From Deinococcus sp. (GTDB lineage Bacteria > Deinococcota > Deinococci > Deinococcales > Deinococcaceae): a DNA stretch of 42,386 bases. This document shows positions 31,511-38,972 of this stretch, in pieces. Position 1 is the stretch's first letter. Each line of letters opens with the position of its first letter. A program made the translations under genes and the position numbers. The notes beneath the pieces were generated by a model that was not told the DNA's origin, did not search any database, and saw only the letters and a program-made list of their open reading frames with translations. The stretch lies in assembly GCA_018260375.1 (NCBI GenBank), contig JAGLBF010000001.1, positions 1 to 42,386 on the forward strand. The letters are read 5' to 3'.

Positions 31511-32587
31511 GTGCAACCTTATCAAGCTGAATTAGAAACTGCCGTGCAACTGGCCCGGGAGGCGGGGGCGCTGCTGCTGCGTCACCGCGATCAGGGCTTT
31601 ACCGTAGAATACAAAACGTCTCCTGACGACCCTGTGACGGTAGCTGACCACGAGGCTTCAGTGCTGATTGTGGCGGGGTTGCGTGCGTCTTTTGCTGACG
31701 ACGGTATCTTGTCGGAAGAACTTGCTGACACTGCCGAGCGTCTGAACCAAAAGCGGGTGTGGATCATTGACCCCATAGACGGTACCCAGGAGTATACCCG
31801 TGGCCTGAATGACTACAGTGTGAGCATCGGCCTGGTGGTGGCGGGTGAGCCCGTGGTGGGCGTGGTTTTTGCTCCGTCGCTGGGTACTGATTCCCTGGGG
31901 GTCATGTATAGCGGCGTGGTGGGCCAAGGGCTGAGCAAAAATGGTGTGCCTGCTGGCCTCAACACCGCGCTGAGTGCTGAGCAGGCCCGTATCTCAGTTT
32001 CTGATAGTGAGTATACCCGCGAGCTGCGCGCCCTGGGTTTGCCCAACATGCAGCCTTCAGGAAGTATTGCCCTTAAACTCGCCAAAATTGCTACGGGCGA
32101 CCAGGAAGCTACCTTTACCATGTCGCCGCGCAGTGAGTGGGATATTGCCGCTGGACACGCCCTGCTGCGGGCGGCGGGTGGCGAGTTGCGGCGGCGAGAC
32201 GGGCAGCCTATCGTGTATAACCGCCCCGACCCACAGATAGAGCAGGGCATCATCGGCGGGCGCCATGACGTGGTAGCGCACCTAGAAGCCGAGTTGCTAC
32301 GCCTGCGGGTACCGCTGCATCACCTTGGCGTGTTGCCCGGACAGTCGGCCTACCGCTTTGGGCCCAGCAACCTGGCGCCTGATCAAAGCCTGCATGTGCG
32401 CTACAGCGGCGACAGCCTGCTGGCTTTGGTCATTCTGAGGGGTCAACAGGTGATAAGCGTGCAGGGCGGCGCAGCAGATGTGCAGGTTCTCATGCGTGAC
32501 CTGAGGCGAGCCTATGGCGTAGCGGCCCACGCTATACAAGACCAAGCTATAAAAGACCACACTATAAAAGACATAGAGATAAGCTAA
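31511..32587 (+). CDS. Inositol-monophosphatase-family phosphatase, CysQ-like, with extra C-terminal region
   Basis: The 358-residue Li+-sensitive, Mg-dependent phosphatase has Glu69/70 in ILSEE, DPIDGTQEY (87-95) and SEWDIAAGHALLRAAGG as metal-binding motifs. CysQ relatives hydrolyse 3'-phosphoadenosine 5'-phosphate; inositol phosphates or NADP are other possibilities. About 90 residues after the canonical domain (from HHLGVLPGQSAYRFG) are extra and unassigned. The last 16 residues are three imperfect repeats AIQDQ, AIKDH, TIKDI, encoded by a 15-bp tandem repeat. The GTG start follows TATCTT by 6 bases. Confidence 0.85.
   Translation: MQPYQAELETAVQLAREAGALLLRHRDQGFTVEYKTSPDDPVTVADHEASVLIVAGLRASFADDGILSEELADTAERLNQKRVWIIDPIDGTQEYTRGLNDYSVSIGLVVAGEPVVGVVFAPSLGTDSLGVMYSGVVGQGLSKNGVPAGLNTALSAEQARISVSDSEYTRELRALGLPNMQPSGSIALKLAKIATGDQEATFTMSPRSEWDIAAGHALLRAAGGELRRRDGQPIVYNRPDPQIEQGIIGGRHDVVAHLEAELLRLRVPLHHLGVLPGQSAYRFGPSNLAPDQSLHVRYSGDSLLALVILRGQQVISVQGGAADVQVLMRDLRRAYGVAAHAIQDQAIKDHTIKDIEIS
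32531..32574 (+). repeat. In-frame 15-bp tandem repeat at the end of the CysQ-like gene
   Basis: GCTATACAAGACCAA, GCTATAAAAGACCAC and ACTATAAAAGACAT follow each other. Being a multiple of three, copy changes would lengthen or shorten the protein tail without a frameshift. Confidence 0.75.
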
Positions 32588-32590
32588 ACT
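32585..32590 (+). promoter_or_regulatory. -10 box of leaderless promoter
   Basis: TAAACT overlaps the stop of the preceding gene (TAA at 32585-32587) and is followed by 5 bases and the GTG at 32596. Confidence 0.45.
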
Positions 32591-32595
32591 AAAGT

Positions 32596-33258
32596 GTGTC
32601 CCTCACCGAGCCACCTTTACCTACCATTGCTGTAGTGATTCCCGCCTTTAATGAAGCTGAGACAGTCAGCGCGGTGATTGAGCCAGCGCTGCGACTTACG
32701 CCTGATGTGGTGGTGGCTTCTGACGGCAGCAGTGACGATACCGTTACCGTTGCCCGCCGCGCTGGTGCCAAAGTGATAGAGCTGGGGCAAAATAGTGGCA
32801 AAGGCCCCGCCCTCAAAGCCGCGCTCGGGGCGACTGGGGCCGACTATGTGGTGATGCTTGACGCTGATTTGGTGGGTTTAGAGGTCGAGCATCTGCATAT
32901 CCTTTTGGCCCCCGTGTTGGCAGGCAAGCTTGATATGAGCATCGGTATTTTCGACGGCGGCGGCATTATGACCGATCTGGGCAATAAGCTCACGCCGCAC
33001 CTCAGCGGTCAGCGGGCTTGCGGGCGCCAGTGGTTGCTAGATGTACCGCATCTGGGCGAAGAGCGCTGGCCCGAACCTGCTATCACGGCCGCCCTCAAAG
33101 CGCAGGGCGTGCGCTGGGACTATGTAGAGCTGCCTGGTCTAAAACAAGTGGTCAAAGAAAAAAAGCGCGGTTTTTGGAAAGGAGCCCAGTACCGCACCAA
33201 GATGTACATCGAGTTACTGGGGTTTAAAGGCAGGCAGAAGAAACGTGATGACGTGTAA
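32596..33258 (+). CDS. Glycosyltransferase family 2 protein
   Basis: The 220-residue GT-A fold enzyme has VVIPAFNEAETV at the N-terminus, ASDGSSDDTV for nucleotide binding and the metal-binding D89-A-D91 in VVMLDADLVGL. It transfers a sugar from a nucleotide donor; acceptor and product are not deducible. There is no membrane helix, although the C-terminus is basic (KKRGFWKGAQYRTK, GRQKKR), which could attach it to membranes. The GTG start is 8 bases after the preceding stop, and its TAA stop leads straight into the ATACGGACTGCC end of a dispersed repeat. Confidence 0.82.
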   Translation: MSLTEPPLPTIAVVIPAFNEAETVSAVIEPALRLTPDVVVASDGSSDDTVTVARRAGAKVIELGQNSGKGPALKAALGATGADYVVMLDADLVGLEVEHLHILLAPVLAGKLDMSIGIFDGGGIMTDLGNKLTPHLSGQRACGRQWLLDVPHLGEERWPEPAITAALKAQGVRWDYVELPGLKQVVKEKKRGFWKGAQYRTKMYIELLGFKGRQKKRDDV

Positions 33259-33412
33259 TACGGACTGCCGACCTAAAACGTGTTAAAAACACGGTGAGAG
33301 AAGGACAGCGTACCTAGGCCAGTGTACGTAGTGAACAATACTCATTTTATTGTAGGCAAGCACAGACGGCGCCTCTGGGGCTGTGCGGGAATGAAGCGGA
33401 ATGCACATAGGA
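33258..33412. repeat. Diverged dispersed intergenic repeat after the glycosyltransferase gene
   Basis: It begins ATACGGACTGCCG directly at the gene's TAA. About 100 bases later, CACAGACGGCGCC and GGGAATGAAGCGGAATGCAC resemble the core of the family. The middle is unrelated, so the copy may be interrupted. The rest of the gap to 33586 shows no gene. Confidence 0.45.
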
Positions 33413-33586
33413 GAGTCCTACGGGCCTACAGATTTAAGGTGAAGTTATTCACATTCTAAAAGTCTCTCCTCATACATTCCATAACAAGGCCTATTCTTTT
33501 TCGCTTTGTGGCCTCTTAGCAAGCATAAAGTCTTAATCTTGCCGCAGTACCCCCATCTGTGTGGAACATTCCTGTTCAAATTGAGC

Positions 33587-33592
33587 TACTGT
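33587..33592 (+). promoter_or_regulatory. -10 box of leaderless promoter
   Basis: TACTGT is followed by 6 bases and the ATG at 33599. Confidence 0.5.
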
Positions 33593-33598
33593 AGAAGC

Positions 33599-34150
33599 AT
33601 GATGTATGTACTGATTGCTATCGTGCTAGTGGTTGTGGCATTGGTCTTGTTGGCTATGAGCAAAAAGGGCAATCCGCAGTCTACTTCGAAAGAGGAAACT
33701 GCATTGCCCGCAGAGCCTCAACATGCTGACCAGTACAGTGCCCCCACTTCCCAATCCGCCGCCAGCCGTACAGTGGTTACGCCTGTAGTGCCACCTGTTA
33801 CGTCCGCGCCTGAAGCTGACGTTCTCAGCCAGTTTAAGCCCGTTGGCACACCCCGCCTAGACGACGCCGAGAACCTAGAGCGCCCCTTTATAGACAGTGC
33901 TGTTATTCAGCGCACCAAAGCCATGATTCCCAGCGTACCTGAGGCAGTACTGGCAGACGCACTGCTAGACACCACGCCCCAGCAAGCCAAGGCCCTGCTG
34001 AGCCACGCCCCGGACTCAGTAATTCAAGAAGCCTTTGGCAACCGCACGGTGCAAACCCAGCACCACAAAACCGAAGACCTGAACCAGCTTAAAGGTATGG
34101 GCGACGCGCTCGACGACCTAGATATCTGGAGCTTTGGCGACAAAAACTAA
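33599..34150 (+). CDS. Membrane-anchored protein of unknown function, 183 residues
   Basis: An N-terminal helix (MYVLIAIVLVVVALVLLAMSKK) anchors the protein, followed by a Gln/Ser/Pro-rich linker to about residue 75 and a more conserved-looking C-terminal part (ERPFIDSAVIQRTKAMIPSVPEAVLADALLDTTPQQAKALLSH...). That part is helical and acidic, ending LDDLDIWSFGDKN. By the positive-inside rule the soluble part is cytosolic. I recognise no family. The frame extends upstream to 33506, but the ATG at 33599 follows TACTGT by 6 bases. A terminator follows. Confidence 0.75.
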   Translation: MMYVLIAIVLVVVALVLLAMSKKGNPQSTSKEETALPAEPQHADQYSAPTSQSAASRTVVTPVVPPVTSAPEADVLSQFKPVGTPRLDDAENLERPFIDSAVIQRTKAMIPSVPEAVLADALLDTTPQQAKALLSHAPDSVIQEAFGNRTVQTQHHKTEDLNQLKGMGDALDDLDIWSFGDKN

Positions 34151-34217
34151 AGCGCAATAAAGCAAGGCCCAATAAGGGCCCAGGTTACAAAGTGCTGTGC
34201 TGAGCAAATAAACACCC

Positions 34218-34256
34218 AGCCCTTGCAAGAAAGTAGGAGACAGCAGGGCTTTTTTG
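34218..34256 (+). terminator. Rho-independent terminator
   Basis: AGCCCTTGC (34218-34226) pairs with GCAGGGCT (34243-34250) with one bulge, followed by TTTTTT. It ends the transcript of the unknown membrane-anchored protein. Confidence 0.75.
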
Positions 34257-34266
34257 CTGTCAACTC

Positions 34267-34401
34267 ATACGGACTGTGCGGTATGGAACCGCAGGCGGCG
34301 CTTTTCCGACTGTGGTGGAATTTAGCGCAGTCCGTATGCTGTTCCCACTCGCATTCGCCCTGATTGATTCGGAAGTACGCCAAATCAATCGGAATCCGTA
34401 T
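34267..34401. repeat. Dispersed intergenic repeat, core plus hairpin module
   Basis: The core (34267-34337) is a clean 71-bp unit with perfect 10-bp inverted termini ATACGGACTG / CAGTCCGTAT. It is followed by GCTGTTCCCACTCGCATTCG and the hairpin module 34351-34401, identical at 50 of 51 positions to the first 51 bases of the window. Confidence 0.9.
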
Positions 34402-34429
34402 CACCAGCAGATACGGATCACCAGACGCC

Positions 34430-34462
34430 AAAAAAACCCCCGCACCAATCAGCCGTGCGGGG
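34430..34462 (-). terminator. Rho-independent terminator of the S1-domain gene
   Basis: On the minus strand CCCCGCAC pairs perfectly with GTGCGGGG across a 9-base loop and is followed by a run of seven T after one G. It lies about 30 bases after the stop at 34491. Confidence 0.88.
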
Positions 34463-34490
34463 ATAAACAAGCGTAAAAGCTGGGGGTGAA

Positions 34491-34874
34491 TTACTTTTTG
34501 CGCTTGGTGGTCGTGACCGGCTTTTTACCGCCGCCTGCCGTGGTGCGCTCTTTAGCATCGCGCATAAAGGAACGCAACTTGGCCTCAAACTGCGGGCTTT
34601 GGCGGCCAATAGCGCGTGGACGGGGGACTTCTTCTGGCTCTTCAAGGAGTTCCTTGATAGACAGATCAAGCCGTCCCCGTTCGTCGCGGCCAAGCACCTT
34701 CACTTCTACCGTGTCACCTTCATGAACATGGTCGTGAATATTGCGTACGAATGAATGGGCGATTTGGGAAATGTGAACAAGTCCCGTTTCACCGTTGTCA
34801 AACTGAATAAAGGCACCGAAATCGGTGACGCGTGTAATACGGCCTTCGGCGACCGCACCAGAATCAAGCTGCAC
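34491..34874 (-). CDS. S1 RNA-binding domain protein (general stress protein 13-like)
   Basis: In this 127-residue protein one S1 domain fills residues about 5-75 (AVAEGRITRVTDFGAFIQFDNGETGLVHISQIAHSFV), followed by a charged tail ending GGGKKPVTTTKRKK. It resembles the small YugI/GSP13 proteins that associate with ribosomes or RNA. The frame is open to 34937, but GTG 34874 is chosen because it starts at the S1 domain and has AGGAG about 11 bases upstream. It is monocistronic with its own terminator. Confidence 0.83.
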   Translation of the reverse strand: MQLDSGAVAEGRITRVTDFGAFIQFDNGETGLVHISQIAHSFVRNIHDHVHEGDTVEVKVLGRDERGRLDLSIKELLEEPEEVPRPRAIGRQSPQFEAKLRSFMRDAKERTTAGGGKKPVTTTKRKK

Positions 34875-35071
34875 CAAGGGTGCTCTCCTGAAGAAGCATG
34901 ACTCTATCTTACAACAGATTGCCGCAAGCGCAAGCACAAGGCACTAAAGGCCAGGGCAATCGCAAAGTCAGTTTAATGCTCTGTCCAGGTAACTTGTACC
35001 TAGGGCAGCCCTGAACATTTTGGTCTCCCAACTGCCTTTTCCCACTACAGAACAGCAAAAAAGATATGCTC

Positions 35072-35194
35072 ATGCGGATTCCGATCCAATCAGGTCGTCG
35101 CTGATGTAATGAGGGCAGATATGAGTTCCTTGGTACGGAAGCCTAGTCGGTGCTTTCCTGGCTGTGCTGGAATAGAGCGGAGTGCAGTCTGTAT
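35072..35194. repeat. Dispersed intergenic repeat upstream of the trpS leader
   Basis: ATGCGGATTCCGATCCAATC, AGGTCGTCGCTGAT, GATATGAGTTCCTTGGTACG, GCTGTGCTGGAATAGAGCGG and GCAGTCTGTAT match the module order at 23498-23623 and the right end of the core copies. The gap 34875-35289 contains nothing else I can support. Confidence 0.75.
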
Positions 35195-35289
35195 GGGCGC
35201 CACTTTGATCGTCTCGCTCTGTCTGAGGGCTCAGAGAATCCAGACTGGTCTATAGCCGGCAGCTACAGCTACTTATGCCCAGAATTTGC

Positions 35290-35295
35290 TACCAT
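35290..35295 (+). promoter_or_regulatory. -10 box of leaderless trp leader peptide
   Basis: TACCAT is followed by 7 bases and the ATG of the leader peptide at 35303. No good -35 is visible. Confidence 0.5.
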
Positions 35296-35302
35296 ACTGG
35301 GC

Positions 35303-35338
35303 ATGGAACGTATGCGCCACTGGTGGCCCAGGCTGTAG
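35303..35338 (+). CDS. Tryptophan leader peptide of trpS
   Basis: The 11-codon ORF encodes MERMRHWWPRL and stops with TAG. Codons 7 and 8 (35321-35326) are tandem Trp codons, the hallmark of a peptide that measures charged tRNA-Trp. No Shine-Dalgarno is present; the -10 box 7 bases upstream implies a leaderless start. The downstream RNA can fold into mutually exclusive structures, and trpS is the gene controlled. I infer it senses Trp-tRNA shortage and relieves termination before trpS. Confidence 0.7.
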   Translation: MERMRHWWPRL

Positions 35339-35419
35339 CTGGCAACTTTTGGCGCTACCTCACTGTTGGCCCCAGTTGTTGACCCAGAAGACAAAGCGGT
35401 GTATCTTCTGGGGTTTTTT
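35314..35419 (+). promoter_or_regulatory. Transcription attenuator of trpS (1:2, 2:3, 3:4 pairings)
   Basis: Segment 1 GCGCCA (35314-35319) pairs perfectly with TGGCGC (35350-35355), forming 1:2. The overlapping segment CTTTTGG (35346-35352) pairs with CCAGAAG (35384-35390) with one G-U, forming the antiterminator 2:3. CCCAGAAGA (35383-35391) pairs with TCTTCTGGG (35404-35412), followed by GTTTTTT, forming terminator 3:4. A ribosome stalled on the Trp codons at 35321-35326 covers segment 1 and leaves segment 2 free. A ribosome at the stop 35336-35338 reaches about to segment 2 and favours termination. An extra pairing, ACTGG/CCAGT plus GGCC/GGCC (35319-35328 with 35368-35376), is also possible. 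Confidence 0.7.
35383..35419 (+). terminator. Rho-independent terminator in the trpS leader
   Basis: A 9-bp perfect stem CCCAGAAGA / TCTTCTGGG with a 12-base loop, then G and six T. It lies 45 bases before the trpS ATG, so it must be bypassed for trpS expression. Confidence 0.88.
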
Positions 35420-35463
35420 CATTTATATAAGCAAGTATCAGCATCAAGAAGGAGAAAAAAGTT

Positions 35464-36471
35464 ATGTCAACACCTATTAAACCCCGCATCCTCACGGGTG
35501 ACCGTCCTACGGGGCCGCTGCACATCGGGCATTATGTCGGCTCGCTGCGTAACCGCGTGGCCTTGCAGCGCGACTACGACACTTACATTCTAATTGCGGA
35601 CGTGCAGGCCATGACCGACAACTTTGAACAGCCGCAAAAGGTGCGCGACAACGTGCTAGAAGTGGCCCTAGATTACCTGGCGGTGGGCCTTGACCCCCAG
35701 CAAAGCACCTTTGTGGTGCAGTCTATGATTCCTGAAATTGCCGAGCTGACGGTGTTTTACCTCAACCTGGTCACGGTGTCGCACCTGCGGCAAAATCCCA
35801 CCGTCAAAACTGAAATTGCCCAAAAAGGCTACGGCGAAAGCGTGCCGGCAGGCTTTTTTGTGTACCCTGTGTCGCAGGCCGCCGATATCACCGCTTTTGG
35901 CGCGGCGCTCGTACCCGTCGGTGAAGACCAACTTCCTATGATTGAGCAAACCCGCGAGATTGTACGGCGCTTTAACACCCTGTACGCGCCCGTGCTGGTT
36001 GAGCCCAAGGCGCTGGTGAGCGAAACGGGCCGACTGCCTGGACTAGACGGCAAAGCCAAGATGAGTAAAAGCCTGGGCAACGCCATGTACCTGTCAGACA
36101 GTGCCGACGACGTGGCCCAAAAGGTGCGCAGCATGTACACCGACCCCAACCACCTGCGGGTAGAAGACCCAGGTCAGATAGAAGGCAACACCGTGTTTGC
36201 TTACCTCGACGCGTTTGACCCCGATAAAGCAGGTGTGGCGGCCCTCAAGGAGCACTACCAGCGCGGAGGGCTAGGCGACATTAAGGTCAAAAAGCACCTG
36301 CTTGAGGTACTGGAAGCGACCTTTGCCCCCATTCGTGAGCGCAGGCTGGCCTACGCCAAAGATATGGGCGCCGTAGAGCAGATGGTCAAAGAAGGCACTG
36401 CACGCGGGCGCGAAGTAGCGGCCCAGACCATGCAAGCGGCCCGCAAAGCCATGCGCCTGGATTATTTTTAG
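35464..36471 (+). CDS. trpS: Tryptophan-tRNA ligase
   Basis: This 335-residue class I aminoacyl-tRNA synthetase charges tRNA-Trp. HIGH is intact at 20-23 (PTGPLHIGHYVG) and KMSKS at 199-203 (GKAKMSKSLGN). The tryptophan-binding region around DITAFGAALVPVGEDQLPMIEQTREI matches bacterial TrpRS. Length is normal. AAGGAG lies 9 bases before the ATG, so unlike the leader peptide it uses Shine-Dalgarno initiation. Expression is predicted to be controlled by the attenuator just upstream. metG follows on the same strand after 160 bases. Confidence 0.96.
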   Translation: MSTPIKPRILTGDRPTGPLHIGHYVGSLRNRVALQRDYDTYILIADVQAMTDNFEQPQKVRDNVLEVALDYLAVGLDPQQSTFVVQSMIPEIAELTVFYLNLVTVSHLRQNPTVKTEIAQKGYGESVPAGFFVYPVSQAADITAFGAALVPVGEDQLPMIEQTREIVRRFNTLYAPVLVEPKALVSETGRLPGLDGKAKMSKSLGNAMYLSDSADDVAQKVRSMYTDPNHLRVEDPGQIEGNTVFAYLDAFDPDKAGVAALKEHYQRGGLGDIKVKKHLLEVLEATFAPIRERRLAYAKDMGAVEQMVKEGTARGREVAAQTMQAARKAMRLDYF

Positions 36472-36631
36472 CAATCAGTGGTGAGCATGCTGCTGGTGCG
36501 TTTGGGGCCAGCCTACTTGCGCGGCCGACAGGCTTACAATAAACCCCGCATCTTTTCGTTTGTTTTGGCTTTTGGATCTTCTTGCCCTGCCCGTCCCACC
36601 TCGCTCACCTCTGCTAAGGAAACTCCCTTTT

Positions 36632-38701
36632 ATGACAAAAGAACCCTTTTATATCACTACGGCGATTGATTACACCAACGGCGCGCCGCACATCGGCCAC
36701 GTTTATGAGAAGATACTCACCGACGCGCTCACCCGCTATCACCGCCTGGCGGGGTATGACACCTACTTGCTGATCGGCACCGACGAGCACGGCGAAAAAA
36801 TCAGCAAAGCAGCAGCCAAAGCAGGTCAGACGCCCCAAAGCTTTGTAGACGATCTGAGCACCAAAGCATTTAAGGGCCTGTGGGATCGCCTGGGCATCCA
36901 CTATGACGACTTTATCCGCACCACTGAAACGCGCCATAAGCGCTATGTGCAAGAGACGCTTCAAAAGGTCTACGACACAGGCGACATTTATTTTGCCGAG
37001 TATGAGGGGCTGTATTCGGTGGGGGCCGAGCGCTACGTGACCGACAAGGAACTGATAGTAGGCGCAGACGGCGTGCGGCGTTTTCCTGGCGATAAAGACC
37101 CGCCTGAGCTGCGCCGTGAGGCCAATTACTTTTTTAATATGCAGAAGTATCAGAGCTGGCTGCTTGATTACCTGATGCAGCACCCTGACCTGATTCAGCC
37201 TACTGGCTACCGCAATGAAGTGCTGGAAATGCTCAAAGAGCCGATTGGCCCGCTGAGCATTTCACGGCCCAAAAGCCGCGTGCCTTGGGGCGTAGAGCTG
37301 CCCTGGGACGCTGACCATGTGACCTATGTGTGGTTTGACGCGCTGCTCAGCTATGTTTCTGGGCCGCTGAGTAAGGGCAAACCTGAACTGAGCAGCTACG
37401 CCTGGCACGTCATTGGTAAAGATATTATTAAGCCGCATGCGGTGTTCTGGCCCACCATGCTCAAGGCCGCTGGCTTGCCGATTTACCAAAAATTGGTGGT
37501 ACACGCACACATCCTGGCTGAAGACGGCCGCAAGATGGGCAAGTCGCTGGGCAACGCCATAGACCCCGTAGAGCTGCTTGAAAAATACGGCGTGGACGCG
37601 CTGCGCTACACGCTGCTGCGTGAAGCCACCCTGGGCGCCGACAGCCCCTACGGTGAAGGCATCCTGATTGCGCGCCAAAATGCCGACCTTGCCAACGACC
37701 TGGGCAATTTGCTGTCGCGCACCATCAGCATGATTCAGAAGTACCGTGGTGGAGCTGTCCCCGCTAGTGGGCCGCTAGGCGAGCGCGATCAAGCCATCAA
37801 AGCCTCCGCACTGGCCTTGCCTGACAAGGTGATGGGGCTGGTACGCGACCTCAAGGTCAATATGGCGCTGGAAGCTGCGATGGAGTTTGTGCGCGACCTC
37901 AACCGCTATATCGCTGAAAGTACGCCCTGGACACTTGCCAAAACTCCTGACGACGCGCACACTGCCGCTCAGTTAGATACTGTGCTGTACACTGCTGCCG
38001 AGGGCCTGCGGGTGGCGAGTGTCGCGCTTGAAGCCGCTATACCTGGCAAAGCCCGCGCCCTGCGTGAGCAACTGGGCCTGGGCGGGCAGACCTATACCTT
38101 GCAACCCGCCTGGGGTTTGCTGGCGGCAGGAACCCAGGTGGTCGGCGGCCCCGTGCTGTTTCCCAAGCCTGAGCCAAAAGAAGGAGCGGCAAAAGAGGGA
38201 ACGGCAAAAGATGGTGCAGGCAAAGATTCAGATGAGGCTGCGCCCAAAAGTAAAGCTGCGCTGCCAAAAGCCGGGCCAGTGAGCAAGGCCGTCGCTGCTC
38301 CGCCTGCAGCCGCTCTGCCTGTATCACCGCAAGGCGCTACTCAGCAACACCAACACGAAGGGCAGCAGGGCCCCGTGCTGATTGGTATTGATGACTTTGC
38401 CAAAATAGACCTGCGTATTGTCGAAGTGATTGCCGCCGAAGCCGTTGCTAAGGCTGACAAACTCCTCAAGCTCACTGTCAAACTGGGTGATGAGGAGCGC
38501 ACAGTGGTCAGCGGCATACGCCAGTGGTTTGAGCCAGAAGCACTGGTAGGCCGTAAGGTGGTGCTGGTCGCCAACCTCAAGCCTGCCAAGCTGCGCGGTA
38601 TAGAATCGCAGGGTATGATTCTGGCCGCCGAAGATGCCGAAGGCAACCTAGACTTGCTGGGCACACAGCTGGATATGCCCAGTGGCACCCAGGTACGCTG
38701 A
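36632..38701 (+). CDS. metG: Methionine-tRNA ligase with C-terminal tRNA-binding domain
   Basis: This 689-residue class I synthetase charges tRNA-Met. HIGH is at 20-23 (APHIGHVY) and the KMSKS motif is KMGKS (301-305, GRKMGKSLGNAID). The anticodon-binding helical domain spans about 390-520. A low-complexity linker rich in Ala, Lys, Gly and Pro (about 515-580) joins a C-terminal OB-fold tRNA-binding domain (DFAKIDLRIVEVIAAEAVAKADKLLKL...). The frame is open from 36560, but ATG 36632 gives the family start TKEPFYITTAIDYTNG and has AAGGA 11 bases upstream. It converges with ftsA. Confidence 0.96.
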   Translation: MTKEPFYITTAIDYTNGAPHIGHVYEKILTDALTRYHRLAGYDTYLLIGTDEHGEKISKAAAKAGQTPQSFVDDLSTKAFKGLWDRLGIHYDDFIRTTETRHKRYVQETLQKVYDTGDIYFAEYEGLYSVGAERYVTDKELIVGADGVRRFPGDKDPPELRREANYFFNMQKYQSWLLDYLMQHPDLIQPTGYRNEVLEMLKEPIGPLSISRPKSRVPWGVELPWDADHVTYVWFDALLSYVSGPLSKGKPELSSYAWHVIGKDIIKPHAVFWPTMLKAAGLPIYQKLVVHAHILAEDGRKMGKSLGNAIDPVELLEKYGVDALRYTLLREATLGADSPYGEGILIARQNADLANDLGNLLSRTISMIQKYRGGAVPASGPLGERDQAIKASALALPDKVMGLVRDLKVNMALEAAMEFVRDLNRYIAESTPWTLAKTPDDAHTAAQLDTVLYTAAEGLRVASVALEAAIPGKARALREQLGLGGQTYTLQPAWGLLAAGTQVVGGPVLFPKPEPKEGAAKEGTAKDGAGKDSDEAAPKSKAALPKAGPVSKAVAAPPAAALPVSPQGATQQHQHEGQQGPVLIGIDDFAKIDLRIVEVIAAEAVAKADKLLKLTVKLGDEERTVVSGIRQWFEPEALVGRKVVLVANLKPAKLRGIESQGMILAAEDAEGNLDLLGTQLDMPSGTQVR

Positions 38702-38729
38702 GGACGGGGATAAGAAGCATCTTATTTGG

Positions 38730-38811
38730 ATACGGGTTTGCGGGTTGCGCTTCACCACAGCACGCGCCGTCAGGAAAGCACCAACTGTGCTTTTATAGCG
38801 CCAAACCCGTA
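38730..38811. repeat. Diverged dispersed intergenic repeat
   Basis: ATACGGGTTTGCGGGTTGCG at the left, CACAGCACGCGCCGTCAGGA in the middle and AACCCGTA at the right resemble the core of the family. The left and right ends are inverted (ACGGGTTT / AAACCCGT). Confidence 0.55.
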
Positions 38812-38902
38812 GCCACTCGCATCTGCAGTCCATACCTGTTCCTACTACTGCTAGCCTACACTGACCGCGTGTTGAGCGCAGTTCAGGTTGGCAGCAGTAA
38901 GA

Positions 38903-38938
38903 ACATGCCCCCTGGGCGTAATGGCCTAAGGGGCATGT
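38903..38938. terminator. Hairpin between convergent metG and ftsA
   Basis: ACATGCCCC (38903-38911) and GGGGCATGT (38930-38938) form a perfect 9-bp stem with an 18-base loop. U tracts are weak on both sides, so it is probably a terminator, possibly bidirectional, but not a textbook one. It separates ftsA from any downstream gene. Confidence 0.6.
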
Positions 38939-38972
38939 GGTGCTTCACTCGCTGTACTGACCGTTAAGCCCT

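Noticed and set aside
34147..34470. 107-codon minus-strand ORF
   Set aside because: It lies almost wholly within the repeat 34267-34401 and a terminator. The product has no family features.
35195..35463. T-box riboswitch before trpS
   Set aside because: No T-box bulge sequence (TGGnACC) precedes the terminator. The tandem Trp codons in a short ORF and the alternative pairings explain the leader better.
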